DNA of 64,000 nt from assembly GCA_049509635.1 (NCBI GenBank), contig JBEKZS010000002.1, positions 1 to 64,000 on the forward strand, written 5' to 3'. Shown piece by piece: positions 9,064 through 17,275 of the stretch (positions are counted from its first letter, which is position 1; the number at the start of each line of letters is the position of its first letter). The translations under genes and the position numbers were made by a program. This DNA is from Roseiarcus sp049509635. Lineage in GTDB: Bacteria; Pseudomonadota; Alphaproteobacteria; Rhizobiales; Beijerinckiaceae. The notes below the pieces were generated by a model, which did no database searches, had not been told where the DNA came from, and saw only the letters and a list, made by a program, of their open reading frames with translations.

Positions 9064-10149
9064 ATGAGCCAGATGGCCCGACAGATCCTCGACACCCAGA
9101 TCCGGTCGCATTTCTGCGCCGGCCTCGTCGCCGCCATGCCGGAGCCCGCGCTGGTCATCGGACCCGACGGGCGCATCGCCGCCGCCAATGAGCCGGCCGA
9201 GGCGCTGTTGCCGGCGGTGCGGCTCGGCGAACCCCTGGTGCTCGCGCTGCGCGCGCCCGACGTCCTCGATTGCCTGCGCCGGGTCATGGCGACCGGCCAG
9301 GCGGAGACCGTGCTGTGGAGCGAGCGCGTGCCGGTCGAACGCCTGTTCGACGTCTGCGTGGCGCCGCTGACCGCGGAGACCGGCGAGACCGGCGCCGCGC
9401 TGATCACCCTGCGCGACCTCACCGAGGCCAGGAGGGTCGAGCGGATGCGCGTCGATTTCATCGCCAACGCCAGCCACGAATTGCGCACGCCGCTGGCCTC
9501 GCTGCTCGGCTTCGTCGACACGCTGCAGGGGCCGGCGCGCGACGACCCGCGGGCGAGGGAGAAGTTCCTCGGCATCATGCGCGAACAGGGCCGCCGGATG
9601 GCGCGCCTCGTCGACGATCTGCTGTCGCTCTCGCGCATCGAGCAGAACCAGCACGTGCGGCCGGAGACGCCGATCGACCTGGCGCTGATCGCGCGCCACG
9701 TCGCCGACACGCTCGCCCCGCTCGCCGGCGAGATGGGCGTCGAGCTCGAGGTCGAGGCGAGCCAGCCGGTGATCGTCGCGGGCGACCGCGACGAATTGCT
9801 CCGCGTGGCCGAGAATCTGATCGAGAACGCGATCAAATACGGCGCGCCCGCCGACGCTTCGCGCGCCGGGCGGGTCGAGATCGCGGTGACCCGGACGGCG
9901 CGCGAGGGCTGGCTCACCATCCGCGACCACGGCCGCGGAATCGCGCCCGAACACCTGCCGCGGCTGACCGAGCGCTTCTATCGCGTCGACGCCGGCCAGA
10001 GCCGGTCGCGGGGCGGAACCGGGCTCGGCCTGGCGATCGTCAAGCACATCATGGCGCGCCATCGCGGGCGGCTGACGATCGCCAGCCGGGTCGGCGAAGG
10101 CTCGACCTTCGCCGCCATGGCCCCGCTGCACCCGAGCCAGATCGAATGA
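9064..10149 (+). CDS. PhoR-like sensor histidine kinase lacking membrane segments
   Basis: A 361-residue kinase with an N-terminal PAS-like domain (about 20-120; PALVIGPDGRIAAANEPAEAL), a HisKA domain with the phospho-acceptor His in FIANASHELRTPLASLLGF, and a HATPase domain with N box ENLIENAIKYG, G1 DHGRGIAPEHL and G2 GGTGLGLAIVKHI. The sequence round the His is that of PhoR (phosphate-sensing) kinases. The transmembrane anchor usual in PhoR is absent, so a cytosolic sensor is implied. No response regulator, pst or phoU gene is nearby, which makes this an orphan kinase. ATG 9064 was preferred to 9040 because it begins the family-like sequence; the choice is not certain. Confidence 0.85.
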   Translation: MSQMARQILDTQIRSHFCAGLVAAMPEPALVIGPDGRIAAANEPAEALLPAVRLGEPLVLALRAPDVLDCLRRVMATGQAETVLWSERVPVERLFDVCVAPLTAETGETGAALITLRDLTEARRVERMRVDFIANASHELRTPLASLLGFVDTLQGPARDDPRAREKFLGIMREQGRRMARLVDDLLSLSRIEQNQHVRPETPIDLALIARHVADTLAPLAGEMGVELEVEASQPVIVAGDRDELLRVAENLIENAIKYGAPADASRAGRVEIAVTRTAREGWLTIRDHGRGIAPEHLPRLTERFYRVDAGQSRSRGGTGLGLAIVKHIMARHRGRLTIASRVGEGSTFAAMAPLHPSQIE

Positions 10150-10627
10150 CGGGATTGCGCCCGCCGTCGCTCCGCCTCGCCCGGGTCCGGGGGGGTGGAA
10201 ATTTTTGGAAGCTTTTGGAACGTCTTGGAAGCATTTGGGAACGGCTTTTATTTCCCGGTTTCGTTTGGATTCCCTGGGATTTCAATGGTTTGCGCGCCAG
10301 TGGAAGCATTTTGCGCCCCCATTGCGCCCGCGCCTCGAGCGCTCCATTTCTTTGGGGCTCGGGCGGCTTTTCGGGACGGCCTTGCATCTCCTTCGGTTCG
10401 CCTGGCTCGGCCGGGCCGTCCATCGACCTTGGGACTATGCATCGGGGAACGGCTGGCGTCAAGCAATTTTTCTGTAAAAGAGAAAACAGGGCGGCGAGCA
10501 GGGGCGGCGGCCGTCGCCCCATCCAATCGGCAGCCGTCCCATGCCGCCGGCGCCCGGCGGTATTGCGCCGGGACCTTTTGGTGCGCGGTGCGGCCCGCGA
10601 CCCGCGACTGCGAAGAGCCGCGCCCGG
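10150..10627. other. 478-bp intergenic stretch between convergent genes, repeat-rich
   Basis: It lies between the 3' ends of the PhoR-like kinase and the anchored hypothetical protein, so no promoter is needed for either. The left part (10195-10320) is much richer in A/T than the surroundings and carries a 10-bp tandem repeat. An A-rich segment with a weak hairpin occurs near 10465-10490. A GACCTTTTGGTG word at 10572-10583 recurs at 11457. Short plus-strand frames here show no protein-like character. I see no gene. Confidence 0.6.
10196..10245 (+). repeat. Five tandem 10-bp units, consensus TGGAAGCNTT
   Basis: TGGAAATTTT, TGGAAGCTTT, TGGAACGTCT, TGGAAGCATT and TGGGAACGGC follow one another with an exact 10-bp period (TGG at 10196, 10206, 10216, 10226, 10236). 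An isolated identical copy of the fourth unit (TGGAAGCATT) occurs at 10301-10310. The period is close to one helical turn, so all units face the same side of the DNA. Confidence 0.85.
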
Positions 10628-11245
10628 CTAGATATTCGCAATCGTGATCGCCAGCGAGTAGAGGCACTCGCGGGAGTCCGCGGCCCCGAAATTGATCTCG
10701 AGGTTGGCCGCGCGGCCGTCGGGGCGATTGACGCGCCTGGCCAGGATATGGACGCCGTTGGCGCCCTGGTAGGTGGTCCTGAACTCGGCCGCCAGCCGGC
10801 CGAAATCGGCGAGCTTCACGCAACGCCAGTTCTGCGCGTTGAGAAACCGCGCGTCGACGAGGCGGGAGAACCGGTCCGCCGGACATGCCGCCGGTCGGCT
10901 TTCGACCTGCAGCAGGAACACGGGGCGCCGCTGGGGCCCCTGCGTGTCCGCGCGAAACCACCAGTCGCCGGAGGCGGAGGATTGCCAGCTGCGGGAGGCT
11001 TGCAGGGGACGACCCACGCAGATGGTCTGCCGCGAGCCGTCGCCCGGCGGCCCGAAGATCACGCCGAACGCGGACGAGACGGCGGCGGCGTCGGTCAGCC
11101 CCGGAAACACGGCGAGCCGTTGCGCCACGTCCATGATCTTCGCCGCGTCCGCCGACGGTTCCGCAGCGCGCCGGGACAGGAAGAAGCCGGCGCCGATCGC
11201 GACGACGACGACGGCGAGCGCCAGGGTGAGAAGCCTCTTGTCCAT
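10628..11245 (-). CDS. Membrane-anchored hypothetical protein
   Basis: A 205-residue protein starting MDKRLLTLALAVVVVAIGAGFFLSRR, an uncleaved N-terminal signal anchor or signal peptide. The rest is a periplasmic domain with five Cys (IGTICVG-type TICVG, PAACPAD, NWRCVK, SRECLYS) and segments such as GDWWFRADTQG and LEINFGAADSRECLYSLAITI. I do not recognise the family. ATG 11245 was chosen because it places the hydrophobic segment at the N-terminus; the open frame runs on to 11686 but that extension is low-complexity and not protein-like. Unknown function; the gene stands alone between repeat-rich intergenic regions. Confidence 0.7.
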   Translation of the reverse strand: MDKRLLTLALAVVVVAIGAGFFLSRRAAEPSADAAKIMDVAQRLAVFPGLTDAAAVSSAFGVIFGPPGDGSRQTICVGRPLQASRSWQSSASGDWWFRADTQGPQRRPVFLLQVESRPAACPADRFSRLVDARFLNAQNWRCVKLADFGRLAAEFRTTYQGANGVHILARRVNRPDGRAANLEINFGAADSRECLYSLAITIANI

Positions 11246-11820
11246 CCGCGCCCCTCGGCTCCCGGTCATGCGCCGAACGCTAGACGATCGGGGTTTAGGA
11301 GAGGTTGAGGGGACGGGGACGATGCCGCGGTGCTGGGCGAATGGGCGCGCTTGGGGATTCGGCGATGCGCCCCGTTTCCCCCAAGGATCCGCTCCAGAAC
11401 GATGCCGACGCCGCCAATAGACGAGCGTCCGCGCCGCCGGGGTCGTCTTCCGCCGAGACCTTTTGGTGAGCGCCGCCGCCCCCGGGGCCGCGGCGCTCAC
11501 CAAAAGGCCTCGGTGGCCAATCTGCCGCGCCGAAGGCGCGCAGTCACCCCAAGGCGATCGCTTGCGATCGCCGGGAGGGGCGAAGCGGAGCGGAGCAGCG
11601 CGAAGCGCTTGACGGCGCGGCGGCGGCGTGGCTGCGCACGACCGACGCCGCCCAGCCCATCGCCCTAGCGCGGGTTGTACCCCCACGGACGCCCGTCCTC
11701 GCCGTCGCGGGAAGTCCTTATCGTCAACGAACGGTTGAGCGCCGCGTCCAAATTCTCGGAATTCTCCGGCCTCGATGGCGATGAACTTCGGCCAATTGTC
11801 TCCAATCGCGGCGATGGGCG
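11246..11820. other. 575-bp intergenic stretch with hairpins and possible gene debris
   Basis: It holds an 18-bp inverted repeat (11459-11507), a 9-bp perfect hairpin GGCGATCGC-TT-GCGATCGCC at 11553-11572, and then (about 11665-11820) sequence that reads protein-like in fragments on the minus strand (for example WPKFIAIEAGEF) but has no intact frame. I see no intact gene. The stretch leads directly into the truncated marR copy. Confidence 0.5.
11459..11507. repeat. 18-bp perfect inverted repeat (large hairpin)
   Basis: Left arm CCTTTTGGTGAGCGCCGC at 11459-11476 and its exact complement at 11490-11507, separated by a 13-nt GC-rich spacer. No T-run follows either arm, so it is not a standard intrinsic terminator. 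The first 12 bases of the element (GACCTTTTGGTG, 11457-11468) also occur at 10572-10583 on the other side of the anchored hypothetical gene. Confidence 0.85.
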
Positions 11821-11960
11821 CGCTTCGACCTGCTCGCCCAGATCGAGCGCGCCGGCGGCGCGCTGACCATGAGCGAGGCCTACAGGCGGATGATGGCGAT
11901 CAATGGCGCGATCACCGGCCTCGTCGACAGGCTCGGAGGGCAAGGCGTCGAACATCGGCG
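11821..11960 (+). pseudogene. Truncated copy of the neighbouring marR gene
   Basis: About 124 bp from 11821 align with 14327-14450 inside the intact marR gene with roughly ten mismatches. The fragment still reads in frame as RFDLLAQIERAGGALTMSEA and then the helix-turn-helix core (YRRMMAINGAITGLVDRL). It has no start codon, no N-terminal helices and no C-terminal wing/dimerisation part, so it is a remnant. It lies in the same orientation as the intact copy, 2.5 kb away, and the two flank the MFS transporter and decayed SDR gene. Confidence 0.8.
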
Positions 11961-11993
11961 ACCCCTCTCTCCCGTAGCGAGGAGCGACCCGGC

Positions 11994-13391
11994 TCACGAA
12001 CCTGCCGTGGCGCCGAGGGCTTGGGTTCTCAGACGATCGTAGTCCGCCTTAGGCACTGGAATTGCTCTTCGATCGCCAAGGTCGTTCAGGTGCAGTCGAT
12101 AAGTCTCGCGTGCGGTCAATGTCGACAGCGCCGCTATGAGGGTGACCGCAAAGGTGATCGCCCCCACGGTGAGAGGGATGTTGGTGGAACCCGGAGGCGC
12201 CACATAGGCAAACAGGGCGGGCAGGAGAGCCGTTATGAACGTCCCGACGTTCTGGGCGATCGCCATCGCCGTTACTCGTATCCGGGTCGGGAACAGCTCG
12301 GGATAGAAGCTCGGAAACACCGCATTGTAACCCTGGTAGACAACTCCCCACATGAGCAGCGACATGGCGATCGCCAGCGGCACGTTCTTGATGCTGATTG
12401 CGTAGAGATAGGCGAAGGCGAGCAGGCCCGAGACGAGGGCGCCGACGACGATCGGCGGCTTGCGCCCGATCCTGTCGGACAGGCTGCCCACGAATGGGAT
12501 GACGAGAACCGCCAAGATATTTCCCGCCACGGGGATCCAGAGATAAATGGCCTTTGAAAATCCGATGCCATAGGCCGGCTGAACGGCATAGGCGGCGCCG
12601 AAGATCGTGGCGACAGTCGCGATCACATTCATCAGCGAGGCGCAGACGACGCGCAGCATATCGGCCCAGCAAAGCCGAAACGCTTCGATGATCGGGGCGC
12701 GCGGAATCGCCTTTTTGGCGGCTTCCGCCGCAAAGGCTGGCGTCTCGGCGACTTTGCGACGAATGATGTATCCGGCGATGATGACGATCGCGCTCGCGAG
12801 GAACGGGATGCGCCAGCCCCAGGAATTGAAAGCGTCAGCAGGCATGTAGGTCGCCAGGGGCAGGAAGACCGCCGCCGCCATGATCTGTCCGGCCTGAACG
12901 CCTTGCAGGGTGAAGCTTGCGAAATATCCGCGCTGACCGAACGGCGCATGTTCGAGGATCATCGAACTCGCCCCGGAGATCTCGCCGGCGACTGCGAAAC
13001 CCTGAACGAGACGCAGGATGACGAGCAAGATCGGCGCGAGCAGGCCAAGCTGATCGTAAGTCGGCAGCAATCCGACCGCCATGGTCGAGAGCCCCATCGC
13101 AATCATGCAGAGAACGAGAACATTCTTGCGACCGTGCGTATCGCCGTAATGGCCGAGCACGAATGCGCCGATGGGGCGCGCGACATAGCCGACCCCGTAG
13201 GTCGCCAGCGACGCGACGATGGCGGCCGCCGGGTCGCCCTTGGGAAAAAATATCTGCGGGAAGATCAGCGACGCCGCGGTCGCGTATATGAAGAAGTCGT
13301 AGTATTCGAGCGCCGAGCCGATCCAGCCGCTGGCGGCCGCCCGCTTCGACTGATGAATGCCCTGGGGTTCGTGATCGTTTGCACCCGTCAT
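11994..13391 (-). CDS. MFS transporter, metabolite:H+ symporter (MHS) family
   Basis: A 465-residue transporter with 12 predicted membrane helices. The MHS signature is seen at the N-terminus (SGWIGSALEYYDFFIYATAASLIF), the loop 2-3 motif GHYGDTHGRKNVL, and LVQGFAVAGEISGASSMILEHAP, with SDRIGRKPPI in the second half. Relatives take up organic acids such as citrate, alpha-ketoglutarate, shikimate or aromatic acids with protons. ATG 13391 follows a strong GGAGGAG ribosome binding site. Upstream on the same strand is a decayed SDR gene, which may have been its catabolic partner. Substrate is unknown. Confidence 0.92.
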   Translation of the reverse strand: MTGANDHEPQGIHQSKRAAASGWIGSALEYYDFFIYATAASLIFPQIFFPKGDPAAAIVASLATYGVGYVARPIGAFVLGHYGDTHGRKNVLVLCMIAMGLSTMAVGLLPTYDQLGLLAPILLVILRLVQGFAVAGEISGASSMILEHAPFGQRGYFASFTLQGVQAGQIMAAAVFLPLATYMPADAFNSWGWRIPFLASAIVIIAGYIIRRKVAETPAFAAEAAKKAIPRAPIIEAFRLCWADMLRVVCASLMNVIATVATIFGAAYAVQPAYGIGFSKAIYLWIPVAGNILAVLVIPFVGSLSDRIGRKPPIVVGALVSGLLAFAYLYAISIKNVPLAIAMSLLMWGVVYQGYNAVFPSFYPELFPTRIRVTAMAIAQNVGTFITALLPALFAYVAPPGSTNIPLTVGAITFAVTLIAALSTLTARETYRLHLNDLGDRRAIPVPKADYDRLRTQALGATAGS

Positions 13392-13462
13392 GGTCTCCTC
13401 CTCCCGCTTTGTTTGTTGGCCAGTGCGAAGAATGCGATCCGATGATCGCCTGTCGCGGGGCT

Positions 13463-13941
13463 TCAGTAATAGGGAATATGCATGCCGCCATCGCCCTGAA
13501 TGGCGGCGCCGGCCGTGGACGGCAGGTCTCCGGCCGCCATCGTGGCGATGGCCTTCCCCGCATCGTCGGGCGTTCCCCACCGATTGATCGGCGTGAATGC
13601 GTCTTCCAACAGCCTGTCGAAACGATCCTCGGCGACGCCGGTCATCGGAGCGTGGATCAGGCCCGCGACGGCTTCGTCCGCTGTCCGGCCGCCGACGACG
13701 GCATCAGAGCCGCGCTTCGCAACGGCGACGACGATTCCCCCGCCGAGACTGGCGGTCGCGGCGGCGACTTTGCGGGCCACGTCAAGATCGGGCATCGCCG
13801 TTCCCGCGGTCCTAACGGCAGGCGAAGGCCGCAGATGAGATCGAGAGGCGCGTTCCCGCGCAGGTCAAGGGCCAGGACTCGCCGACCATGCTTCGTCTGC
13901 CCCCGCCGCCGTCCGGCTGACGCCAGGATCGCTGTCTTCAT
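13463..13941 (-). pseudogene. Decayed short-chain dehydrogenase/reductase gene
   Basis: From ATG 13941 the minus strand reads MKTAILASAGRRRGQ and GRRVLALDLRGNAPLDL, which resembles the beta1-alphaB-beta2 start of an SDR. Near 13800 homology moves to another frame (LDVARKVAAATASLGG), then, after a missing middle, to the SDR C-terminus (GLIHAPMTGVAEDRF, INRWGTPDDAGKAIATMAAGDLPSTAG). The 479 bp are far below the roughly 750 bp of an SDR gene, and the YxxxK catalytic pair and the NAAG strand are gone. It ends 71 nt before the MFS gene start. A frameshift plus internal deletion is the simplest reading. Confidence 0.7.
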
Positions 13942-14155
13942 TAATGTACCTACCTCTCGGATTAGGCAATGGGCGGCGACGAACGGCCTTGATCTGGTCA
14001 TCCCGCGATCGAGCTGGGACGCTCGGCGGAATTCATCATCCAGGCGGAGGCCGGCGCGAGCGGCGCCGCGCGAACCGGGTCGGCCGATATTTGAACTTTG
14101 AACTATCGCGCGCTAAAGCACCCCGCCTCTCTTCGAACCGGAGCCGCGCCTTCCC

Positions 14156-14695
14156 ATGCGAGCAGCCGCCGCGCGCAGCAGCGCTTCCAAGGATCGGCCT
14201 AGGCGGCCGACCGCGCCGGATGCGCATCTGGAGATCCGCATCTGGCTGCGGCTGCTCGCCTGCGCCAACCGGATCGAGGCGGCGTTGCAGCGCAGGATCG
14301 TCGCCGCCTTCGGCATCACGCTCGCGCGCTTCGATCTGCTCGCCCAGCTCGAGCGCGCCGGCGGCGCGCTGACCATGAGCGAAGCCTCCAGGCGGATGAT
14401 GGTGACCAATGGCGCGATCACCGGCCTCGTCGACAGGCTCGAAAGCGAAGGCTTGGTCGCCCGCGAGGCCCATCCCGAGGACCGCCGGGCGATTTTCGTT
14501 CGCCTCACCGAGGACGGCCGGGCGCGGTTCCTCGCGATGGCGCGCGAGCACGAGGGCTGGACGGTCGCCCTGCTGGCGGGCCTGTCCGCCCAGGACAAGA
14601 AACGGCTGCTCGCCGGGCTCGGCGCGCTGAAGCGGGGGCTCGACCGCGCCGAAGGCGAGGCGGGCGATGCCGGCGCGCCCGCTCAGCAGCCTTGA
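14156..14695 (+). CDS. MarR family transcriptional regulator
   Basis: A 179-residue winged-helix regulator with the MarR layout: N-terminal dimer helix (HLEIRIWLRLLACANRIEAAL), HTH MSEASRRMMVTNGAITGLVDRLESEGLV and wing REAHPEDRRAIFVRLTEDGRARF. Such proteins usually repress transport or degradation genes and respond to small phenolic ligands. The divergent SDR-MFS genes are the obvious candidates for its original targets. ATG 14156 has no strong ribosome binding site and the first 25 residues are not conserved, so a later start is possible. Its 3' end overlaps the convergent L,D-transpeptidase gene by 13 bp. Confidence 0.9.
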   Translation: MRAAAARSSASKDRPRRPTAPDAHLEIRIWLRLLACANRIEAALQRRIVAAFGITLARFDLLAQLERAGGALTMSEASRRMMVTNGAITGLVDRLESEGLVAREAHPEDRRAIFVRLTEDGRARFLAMAREHEGWTVALLAGLSAQDKKRLLAGLGALKRGLDRAEGEAGDAGAPAQQP

Positions 14696-15276
14696 GCGCG
14701 CAGCGCCTTTGCGGAAGTGCCGGCAACGCCGCGCCGGAATCCCGCCTCGCCGATCGCCATCGTCGTGCGCCGCGCCAGCCGCGGCGCCAGCCGGCGCATG
14801 TCGGCGGGCAGGATCGCCACGCAGCCGGCGGTCGGGGTCAGGCCGGGCCGGGCGAGGTGGAAGAAGATCGCGCTGCCGGCGCCCCTGGCGCGTCGGGCGT
14901 AATTATAGTCGAGCACATAAACGAGGTCATAGAGGTGGTCGGCGCGCCACATCGAGTCGCAGGCGAGCACGAAGGGCAGCCGCACCGGCCTGTTGTAGCA
15001 AGGACTGCGCGGATCCTCGCACCATCCGGCGTCGCGGCGCAGGACGCGGCTCGGCACGCCGCCGGCGGCGGGCCGCGGGCGATCCGGGCGGTGGAACGCC
15101 CACAGCAGCGCGAACCGCCCCGCCGGCGTCGCGCCGTCACCCTCGCGCTTGCGGCGGACGATCCCGGCCGGCCCCAGCGCGCAAGGGATGCGCAGGTCGC
15201 CGGCGGTCAGCCAGCCCTGCGCGCGGGCCCCCGGGCGGGCGCGAACGTGGAGCGTGGCGAGCGGATGGGCAGGCAT
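14683..15276 (-). CDS. L,D-transpeptidase family protein (YkuD domain)
   Basis: A 197-residue protein of the L,D-transpeptidase catalytic family, which cross-links peptidoglycan through 3-3 links or attaches ligands. The catalytic HxxGx-S/T-HGC motif appears here as FFHLARPGLTPTAGCVAI with the nucleophile Cys in TAGCVAI; the early part has the substrate segment KREGDGATPAGRFALLWAF and SPCYNRPVRLP. No clear signal peptide is visible from ATG 15276 (the alternative start is 15300), which is usual for this compact subgroup. It lies 42 nt downstream of ilvD on the same strand. Confidence 0.87.
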   Translation of the reverse strand: MPAHPLATLHVRARPGARAQGWLTAGDLRIPCALGPAGIVRRKREGDGATPAGRFALLWAFHRPDRPRPAAGGVPSRVLRRDAGWCEDPRSPCYNRPVRLPFVLACDSMWRADHLYDLVYVLDYNYARRARGAGSAIFFHLARPGLTPTAGCVAILPADMRRLAPRLARRTTMAIGEAGFRRGVAGTSAKALRAQGC

Positions 15277-15318
15277 CGGCCGCTCCTCGCCCCCCGGCAA
15301 CGGCCGGATGCGATCCGC

Positions 15319-17172
15319 CTACTTCAGCCCCGCCGGAATCTCCCGGACCGCGCCGCGCGCGGCGCTGGTGGTCAGCGCCGCATAGGCCCTCAGCGCGGTG
15401 GTGACGTTGCGCTTGCGCGGCTGTTCCGGCCGCCAGGCGCCGGCGCCCTTGTGCTGCATCGCCGCGCGGCGATGGGCGAGCGTCTCGTCGGAGACGACGA
15501 GCCTGATCGTGCGCGCGGGGATGTCGATCGCGATCCGGTCGCCGGACTCGACGAGGCCGATCGCGCCGCCCTCGGCCGCCTCGGGCGAGACATGGCCGAT
15601 CGACAGCCCGGAAGTGCCGCCGGAGAACCGGCCGTCGGTGACCAGCGCGCAGGCCTTGCCGAGCCCCTTCGATTTCAGATAGCTGGTCGGATACAGCATT
15701 TCCTGCATGCCGGGGCCGCCGCGCGGCCCCTCGTAGCGGATGACCACGACGTCGCCGGCGACGACCTTGCCCGACAATATGCCGGCGACCGAGTCGTCCT
15801 GGCTCTCGAAGACTTTCACCGGCCCCTCGAATTTCAGGATGCTCGCATCGACCCCCGCCGTCTTCACGATGCAGCCGTCCTCGGCGAGATTGCCGTAGAG
15901 CACGGCGAGGCCGCCGTCGCGCGAGAAGGCGTGGTCGAGGTCGCGGATCACACCGCCGGCGCGGTCCTCGTCGAGATCCTCGAAGCGCGAGGCCTGGCTG
16001 AACGCGACCTGGGTCGGCACGCCGCCGGGCGCGGCGCGGAAGAATTCGCGCACCGAGGCGCCGGCGCCGCGCCTGATGTCGTTGCGTTCGAGCGCGGCGC
16101 CGAGGCTCTCGGCATGGACCATCGGCGTGTCGCGGTTGATCAGGCCGGCGCGGTCGAGTTCGCCGAGGATCGCCATGATGCCGCCGGCGCGATGGACGTC
16201 CTCGACATGGACGTCGGGGACCGAGGGCGCGACCTTGCACAGCACCGGCACCCGGCGCGACAGGCGATCGATGTCGCTCATCGTGAAGTCGACCTCGCCC
16301 TCATAGGCGGCGGCGAGCAGATGCAACACGGTGTTGGTCGAGCCGCCCATCGAAATATCGAGCGTCATCGCATTCTCGAACGCGGCGAAATTGGCGATGT
16401 TGCGCGGCAGCACGCTGTCGTCGTCCTGCTCGTAGAAGCGGCGGGCGAGATCGACGACGAGATGGCCGGCCTCGACGAACAGCCGCTTGCGGTCGGCATG
16501 GGTCGCCACGACCGTGCCGTTGCCGGGCAGCGCGAGGCCGAGCGCTTCGGTGAGGCAGTTCATCGAATTGGCGGTGAACATGCCCGAGCAGGAGCCGCAG
16601 GTCGGGCAGGCCGAGCGCTCCATCACCGCGACCTCCTCGTCCGAGACCGCGGAATCGGCGGCGGCGACCATCGCGTCGATGAGGTCGACCTTGCGGATCT
16701 TGCCGGCGACGGTGATCTTGCCCGCCTCCATCGGCCCGCCCGAGACGAATACCGCGGGGATGTTGAGCCGGAGCGCGGCCATCAGCATGCCGGGAGTGAT
16801 CTTGTCGCAGTTGGAGATGCACACCAGCGCGTCGGCGCAATGGGCGTTGGCCATGTATTCGACGCTGTCGGCGATGATCTCGCGCGAGGGCAGCGAATAG
16901 AGCATGCCGTCATGGCCCATCGCGATGCCGTCGTCGACGGCGATCGTGTTGAATTCCTTGGCGACGCCGCCCGCCTTCTCGACCTCGCGGGCGACCAGCT
17001 GGCCGAGGTCCTTCAAATGGACGTGGCCCGGCACGAACTGGGTGAAGCTGTTGGCGATCGCGATGATCGGCTTGCCGAAATCGCCGTCCTTCATCCCGGT
17101 CGCGCGCCACAGGCCGCGCGCGCCCGCCATGTTGCGGCCGTGGGTGGAGGTGCGCGAGCGATAGGGGGGCAT
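15319..17172 (-). CDS. ilvD: Dihydroxy-acid dehydratase
   Basis: A 617-residue IlvD, the Fe-S enzyme that dehydrates 2,3-dihydroxy-isovalerate and 2,3-dihydroxy-3-methylvalerate in valine and isoleucine synthesis. Hallmarks are NSFTQFVPGHVHLKDLG, the cluster Cys in ISNCDKITPGMLMAA and ACPTCGSCSGMFTANSMNCL, GGSTNTVLHLLA, and the C-terminal GRFSGGTSGLSIGHVSPEA. Length is normal. ATG 17172 is favoured over the open frame to 17238 because MPPYRSRTSTHGRNMAGAR is the family N-terminus. Related sugar-acid dehydratases (Edd/AraC-type) are excluded by the branched-chain type C-terminus. Confidence 0.96.
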   Translation of the reverse strand: MPPYRSRTSTHGRNMAGARGLWRATGMKDGDFGKPIIAIANSFTQFVPGHVHLKDLGQLVAREVEKAGGVAKEFNTIAVDDGIAMGHDGMLYSLPSREIIADSVEYMANAHCADALVCISNCDKITPGMLMAALRLNIPAVFVSGGPMEAGKITVAGKIRKVDLIDAMVAAADSAVSDEEVAVMERSACPTCGSCSGMFTANSMNCLTEALGLALPGNGTVVATHADRKRLFVEAGHLVVDLARRFYEQDDDSVLPRNIANFAAFENAMTLDISMGGSTNTVLHLLAAAYEGEVDFTMSDIDRLSRRVPVLCKVAPSVPDVHVEDVHRAGGIMAILGELDRAGLINRDTPMVHAESLGAALERNDIRRGAGASVREFFRAAPGGVPTQVAFSQASRFEDLDEDRAGGVIRDLDHAFSRDGGLAVLYGNLAEDGCIVKTAGVDASILKFEGPVKVFESQDDSVAGILSGKVVAGDVVVIRYEGPRGGPGMQEMLYPTSYLKSKGLGKACALVTDGRFSGGTSGLSIGHVSPEAAEGGAIGLVESGDRIAIDIPARTIRLVVSDETLAHRRAAMQHKGAGAWRPEQPRKRNVTTALRAYAALTTSAARGAVREIPAGLK

Positions 17173-17275
17173 GGGCGGGGACCTCGGGTTCGGGCGGCGA
17201 GCCTGCTGGGAGATAAGCGCCCGGCGGGCAATTGTCACGCGTTTGCAGCGGCGGACCGGCGACGCCGCAGCGGCG

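Noticed and set aside
10195..10647. 150-codon plus-strand frame starting within the 10-bp repeats
   Set aside because: Its start is made of the repeat itself (Phe/Gly/Trp-rich) and the rest is Ala/Arg/Pro-rich with no ribosome binding site.
11553..11572. GGCGATCGC-TT-GCGATCGCC resembling the cyanobacterial HIP1 word
   Set aside because: Single occurrence in a high-GC genome; recorded as a hairpin only, no relation to HIP1 claimed.
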